Source of the DNA: JALYXS01 sp051003795
Lineage (GTDB): Bacteria; Acidobacteriota; Terriglobia; Bryobacterales; Bryobacteraceae
Direction of reading: 5' to 3'
Length of the DNA stretch: 7,524 nucleotides
Assembly (NCBI GenBank): GCA_051003795.1
Contig: JBPCKZ010000151.1
Span: forward strand, 1-7,524
Shown here: positions 6,008 through 7,524 of the stretch, piece after piece
How the letters are laid out: every line of letters starts with the position of its first letter
Position numbering within the stretch: the stretch's first letter is position 1
Made by a program: the position numbers and the translations under genes
Notes under the pieces: model-generated
Told to the model about the DNA's origin: nothing
The model's input: the letters and a program-made list of their open reading frames with translations, nothing else
Database searches by the model: none

Positions 6008-6579
6008 AGAAAATTCTGGCGGCGATCGCCGCGACGCGGACGCAGCAGGCGATGCTGATCTTCATCTGCGCGGATACCGCGACGTTTGCATCCTTCTACG
6101 TGGCGTACATCTATCTTCGGCGCCTCGCGCCCGCGTGGCCCACGGCGTTTCATTTTCCGTCGGGTTTGATGGCCGTGGCCATGACGATGTTCCTGCTGGC
6201 CGGAAGCTTTTTGGCGGCGGTGGCCGCGCGCCAGAAGGAGGCCGTCGTCATCGCGCGCTGTTTGGCGGCGGCGGTTGTGGTCTGGCTATCTTTCCTCTTC
6301 GTCGAAGCCATTGAATGGGTGCGATTAATTGTCGGGGAGGGCGTGACGCTTCGATCCAATCCGTGGAATGTCCCGATATTTGGGGCGTCGTTCTACACGC
6401 TGAGCGGATTTCACGCTCTGCACGTGATCGCGGGAATAGTTTACATGACGGTTGTGGCGGTCCGCATTCGCAAGCACGATGCCGGGGCGTGCGCGCTGTA
6501 CATTCATTTTGTGAGCGTGATGTGGCTGGTCCTGTTTCCGACACTTTACCTGAGCGCGGCGGACTTGCAAGGCCTATGA
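6004..6579 (+). CDS. Second cytochrome c oxidase subunit III-like protein
   Basis: A distinct member of the COX3 family, 191 residues with about five membrane helices (15-38, 53-74, 82-107, 125-152, 162-183). Family marks are FLFVEAIEW (97-105), with the Glu residues that the first subunit III lacks, FYTLSGFHALHVIAGI (130-145), equivalent to the TGFHGxHV motif, and YIHFVSVMWLVLF (166-178), where the usual YWHFVD has Ile for Trp and Ser for Asp. The two proteins are not a simple duplication, as their conserved positions differ in a complementary way. The ATG at 6004 overlaps the previous stop by ATGA; a longer upstream frame from 5701 would lie inside coxC and is not credible. Two consecutive subunit III genes recall the coxMNOP layout described in Bradyrhizobium. 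Probably both are structural subunits; sequence alone does not show whether they occupy one complex together. Confidence 0.88.
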   Translation: MKKILAAIAATRTQQAMLIFICADTATFASFYVAYIYLRRLAPAWPTAFHFPSGLMAVAMTMFLLAGSFLAAVAARQKEAVVIARCLAAAVVVWLSFLFVEAIEWVRLIVGEGVTLRSNPWNVPIFGASFYTLSGFHALHVIAGIVYMTVVAVRIRKHDAGACALYIHFVSVMWLVLFPTLYLSAADLQGL

Positions 6580-6740
6580 GCCCGTTATTGATCCTCGCGC
6601 AATGCGTAATGTGTAATCGCACCGCGGCGGCCCAACAGGCCGGGCGGGCGGCCGTCTTGAATCATGGAATTTTGGTGCTGCTGATTCCGCCGCTGGCGAT
6701 TTTGGGGGCTTTTGCATGGATCGTTTGGCAGCGCAGGTAA
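6576..6740 (+). CDS. Small CxxC membrane protein ending the oxidase operon, 54 residues
   Basis: The start overlaps the preceding stop by ATGA, like the two junctions before it, which argues strongly for translation. The product has a short hydrophobic N-terminus, then CVMC (residues 10-13, a CxxC pair), a polar Ala/Gln/Arg stretch (14-28), and one membrane helix (about 31-51) ending in WQRR. Positive-inside reasoning puts the CxxC on the periplasmic side. The N-terminal hydrophobic stretch is too short to span the membrane, and Gln before Cys10 does not fit a lipobox. It sits where class A oxidase operons often encode the small subunit IV, but it does not resemble that protein. A role as accessory subunit or copper/thiol assembly helper is inference. 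I have a general memory of similar small CxxC proteins near oxidases in Acidobacteriota but cannot name a family. Confidence 0.75.
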   Translation: MSPLLILAQCVMCNRTAAAQQAGRAAVLNHGILVLLIPPLAILGAFAWIVWQRR

Positions 6741-6741
6741 A

Positions 6742-7227
6742 TTACTGCACGGGGGTCCCGTATGGCACCAGCGTCTTTATGCGCTCCGTCCCGTCCACGC
6801 GCGCAATCCTCCATCCATCCGGTTGCTTTTCCAGATACATGGTCTGTGCTTCGTTGCGGTCCTGGTAAACGTATTCGACGCGCACCTTGATCTCGCGATC
6901 GGTCAACGGCTGCGGCTCGGAAATCGCAACGCCTTTGATCTCCGCGTTCGTATCTTTTAGATACTTGGCAAATCCGGCATCGGTCGATTCCGAAACGGAC
7001 TGCTTCAGCAGCGCCTCCATCTGCCCGGTATAACTTCGCATGTACGCTTTCGTGTCGCCGGCGCGCGCGGCGTCCAGCATCGAGTAAATGGCATCCTGCG
7101 GAGTAGCTTCGGCCTTGGCCCGTGACTTCTCCGGCATGCGCCAGCCGCTCTTTTGACCCAGCACGATCCCGAGAGCGCCGAGCAGAATCGCGATTGTTGC
7201 CGCTTTCGCTTTACGATCCCGCGTCAT
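6742..7227 (-). CDS. Membrane-anchored protein with probable NTF2-like domain
   Basis: 161 residues: basic N-terminus (TRDRKAK), one membrane anchor (about 9-24), a charged linker, then a domain at about 42-148. TPQDAIYSMLDAARAGDTKAYMRSY is the helix pattern of NTF2/DUF4878-like domains, in which small helices are followed by a curved sheet, and VRVEYVYQD, then TMYLEKQPDGWRIARVDG, looks like the strands. This fold assignment rests on the pattern, not a search. No catalytic residues are evident; such domains often bind small ligands or proteins. The anchor suggests it faces the periplasm. Its start overlaps the stop of the HflK-like gene by one base (TAATG on the minus strand), so the two are likely co-transcribed. 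Its stop is one base from the stop of the oxidase operon on the other strand. Confidence 0.75.
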   Translation of the reverse strand: MTRDRKAKAATIAILLGALGIVLGQKSGWRMPEKSRAKAEATPQDAIYSMLDAARAGDTKAYMRSYTGQMEALLKQSVSESTDAGFAKYLKDTNAEIKGVAISEPQPLTDREIKVRVEYVYQDRNEAQTMYLEKQPDGWRIARVDGTERIKTLVPYGTPVQ

Positions 7228-7523
7228 TATTTTTTCTGAGTTGCCGCCGGCTCTCCCCGGCGGATAATCGTAAGGTCGAGATTCCCGCCGGGATCGACGA
7301 TCGTCTTGCGGATTTTCGGCAGGATCTGCTCCATGGCTTCCACGTAATACCGTTCGCCCGTAACTTGTGGGGCTTTGGAATATTCGGCGGCGACTTGCGT
7401 GAATCGCGCCGCATCGCCGGCCGCCTCGTTGATCTTCGTCTGTTTGAAGGCTTGGGCGGATTCGAGCAGTTGGCGCGCGGCGGAGAGGGGGAGCGGGGCC
7501 AAAGCGGTGTGGTGGCCGCTCGA
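7227..7523 (-). CDS. hflK: HflK-like SPFH/band-7 protein, C-terminal part (5' end outside window)
   Basis: The frame is open to the right edge, so only about the last 98 residues are seen. They show an Ala/Gln/Glu-rich helix (AARQLLESAQAFKQTKINEA), then GDAARFTQVAAEYSKAPQVTGERYYVEAMEQIL, then PKIRKTIVDPGG and a short polar tail. In HflK the coiled-coil after the band-7 domain is followed by a segment of the type VTRERxYLExMxxVLxxxxKxxVD, which fits well. HflK with HflC forms a membrane assembly that modulates the FtsH protease. An HflC gene is not seen; the next gene downstream is the NTF2-like protein, so hflC, if present, lies elsewhere. Other SPFH proteins such as a stomatin relative are possible, because the band-7 domain itself is missing from view. 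Confidence 0.7.
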   Translation of the reverse strand, partial: SSGHHTALAPLPLSAARQLLESAQAFKQTKINEAAGDAARFTQVAAEYSKAPQVTGERYYVEAMEQILPKIRKTIVDPGGNLDLTIIRRGEPAATQKK

Positions 7524-7524
7524 T

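Overview
The window is bacterial chromosome of moderate to high GC. It is most likely from an Acidobacteriota or a similar soil bacterium. This is an inference from four things: a CarD regulator beside a CuA oxidase operon, the subunit II signature (Q-F-A-W then R-Y-P-G and K-F-G), two consecutive subunit III-type proteins, and a small CxxC membrane protein ending the operon. No taxonomic marker in the window proves it.

Left part (1-1596): a 5'-incomplete gene for a protein with several helix-turn-helix units (+) runs tail-to-tail into a hypothetical gene (-), and their ends overlap by 50 bp. About 600 bases without a convincing gene follow, with a few inverted and direct repeats. A tRNA-Asp(GUC) gene on the minus strand (1597-1673) separates this accessory-looking part from the housekeeping part.

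Middle (1786-2844): a small helical hypothetical protein with a TTG start is followed by a possible structured RNA or terminator-like element. A good sigma-70-type promoter and a leader with a hairpin then precede carD, an RNA-polymerase-binding transcription regulator.

Right part (2914-6740): a compact operon for a CuA-type (aa3-like, class A) cytochrome c oxidase. The order is subunit II (coxB), subunit I (coxA), subunit III (coxC), a second subunit III-like protein, and a 54-residue CxxC membrane protein. The first junction overlaps by 28 bp and the next three are ATGA overlaps, so translation is probably coupled along the operon. Together the products would take electrons from cytochrome c at CuA, pass them to heme a and the heme a3-CuB site, reduce O2 to water and pump protons. 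All metal ligands are present. Notable changes are Glu for Asp at the mouth of the D-channel and Phe for the usual electron-entry Trp in subunit II.

Far right (6742-7524, minus strand): a membrane-anchored protein with a probable NTF2-like fold, preceded in the same operon by the 3' end of an HflK-like SPFH gene that runs off the window. Only one base separates this pair from the oxidase operon.

No CRISPR array, insertion sequence, toxin-antitoxin pair or recognisable defence system is visible. The less ordinary items are the oxidase variant, its small CxxC partner, and the repeat or structured elements in the non-coding stretches.
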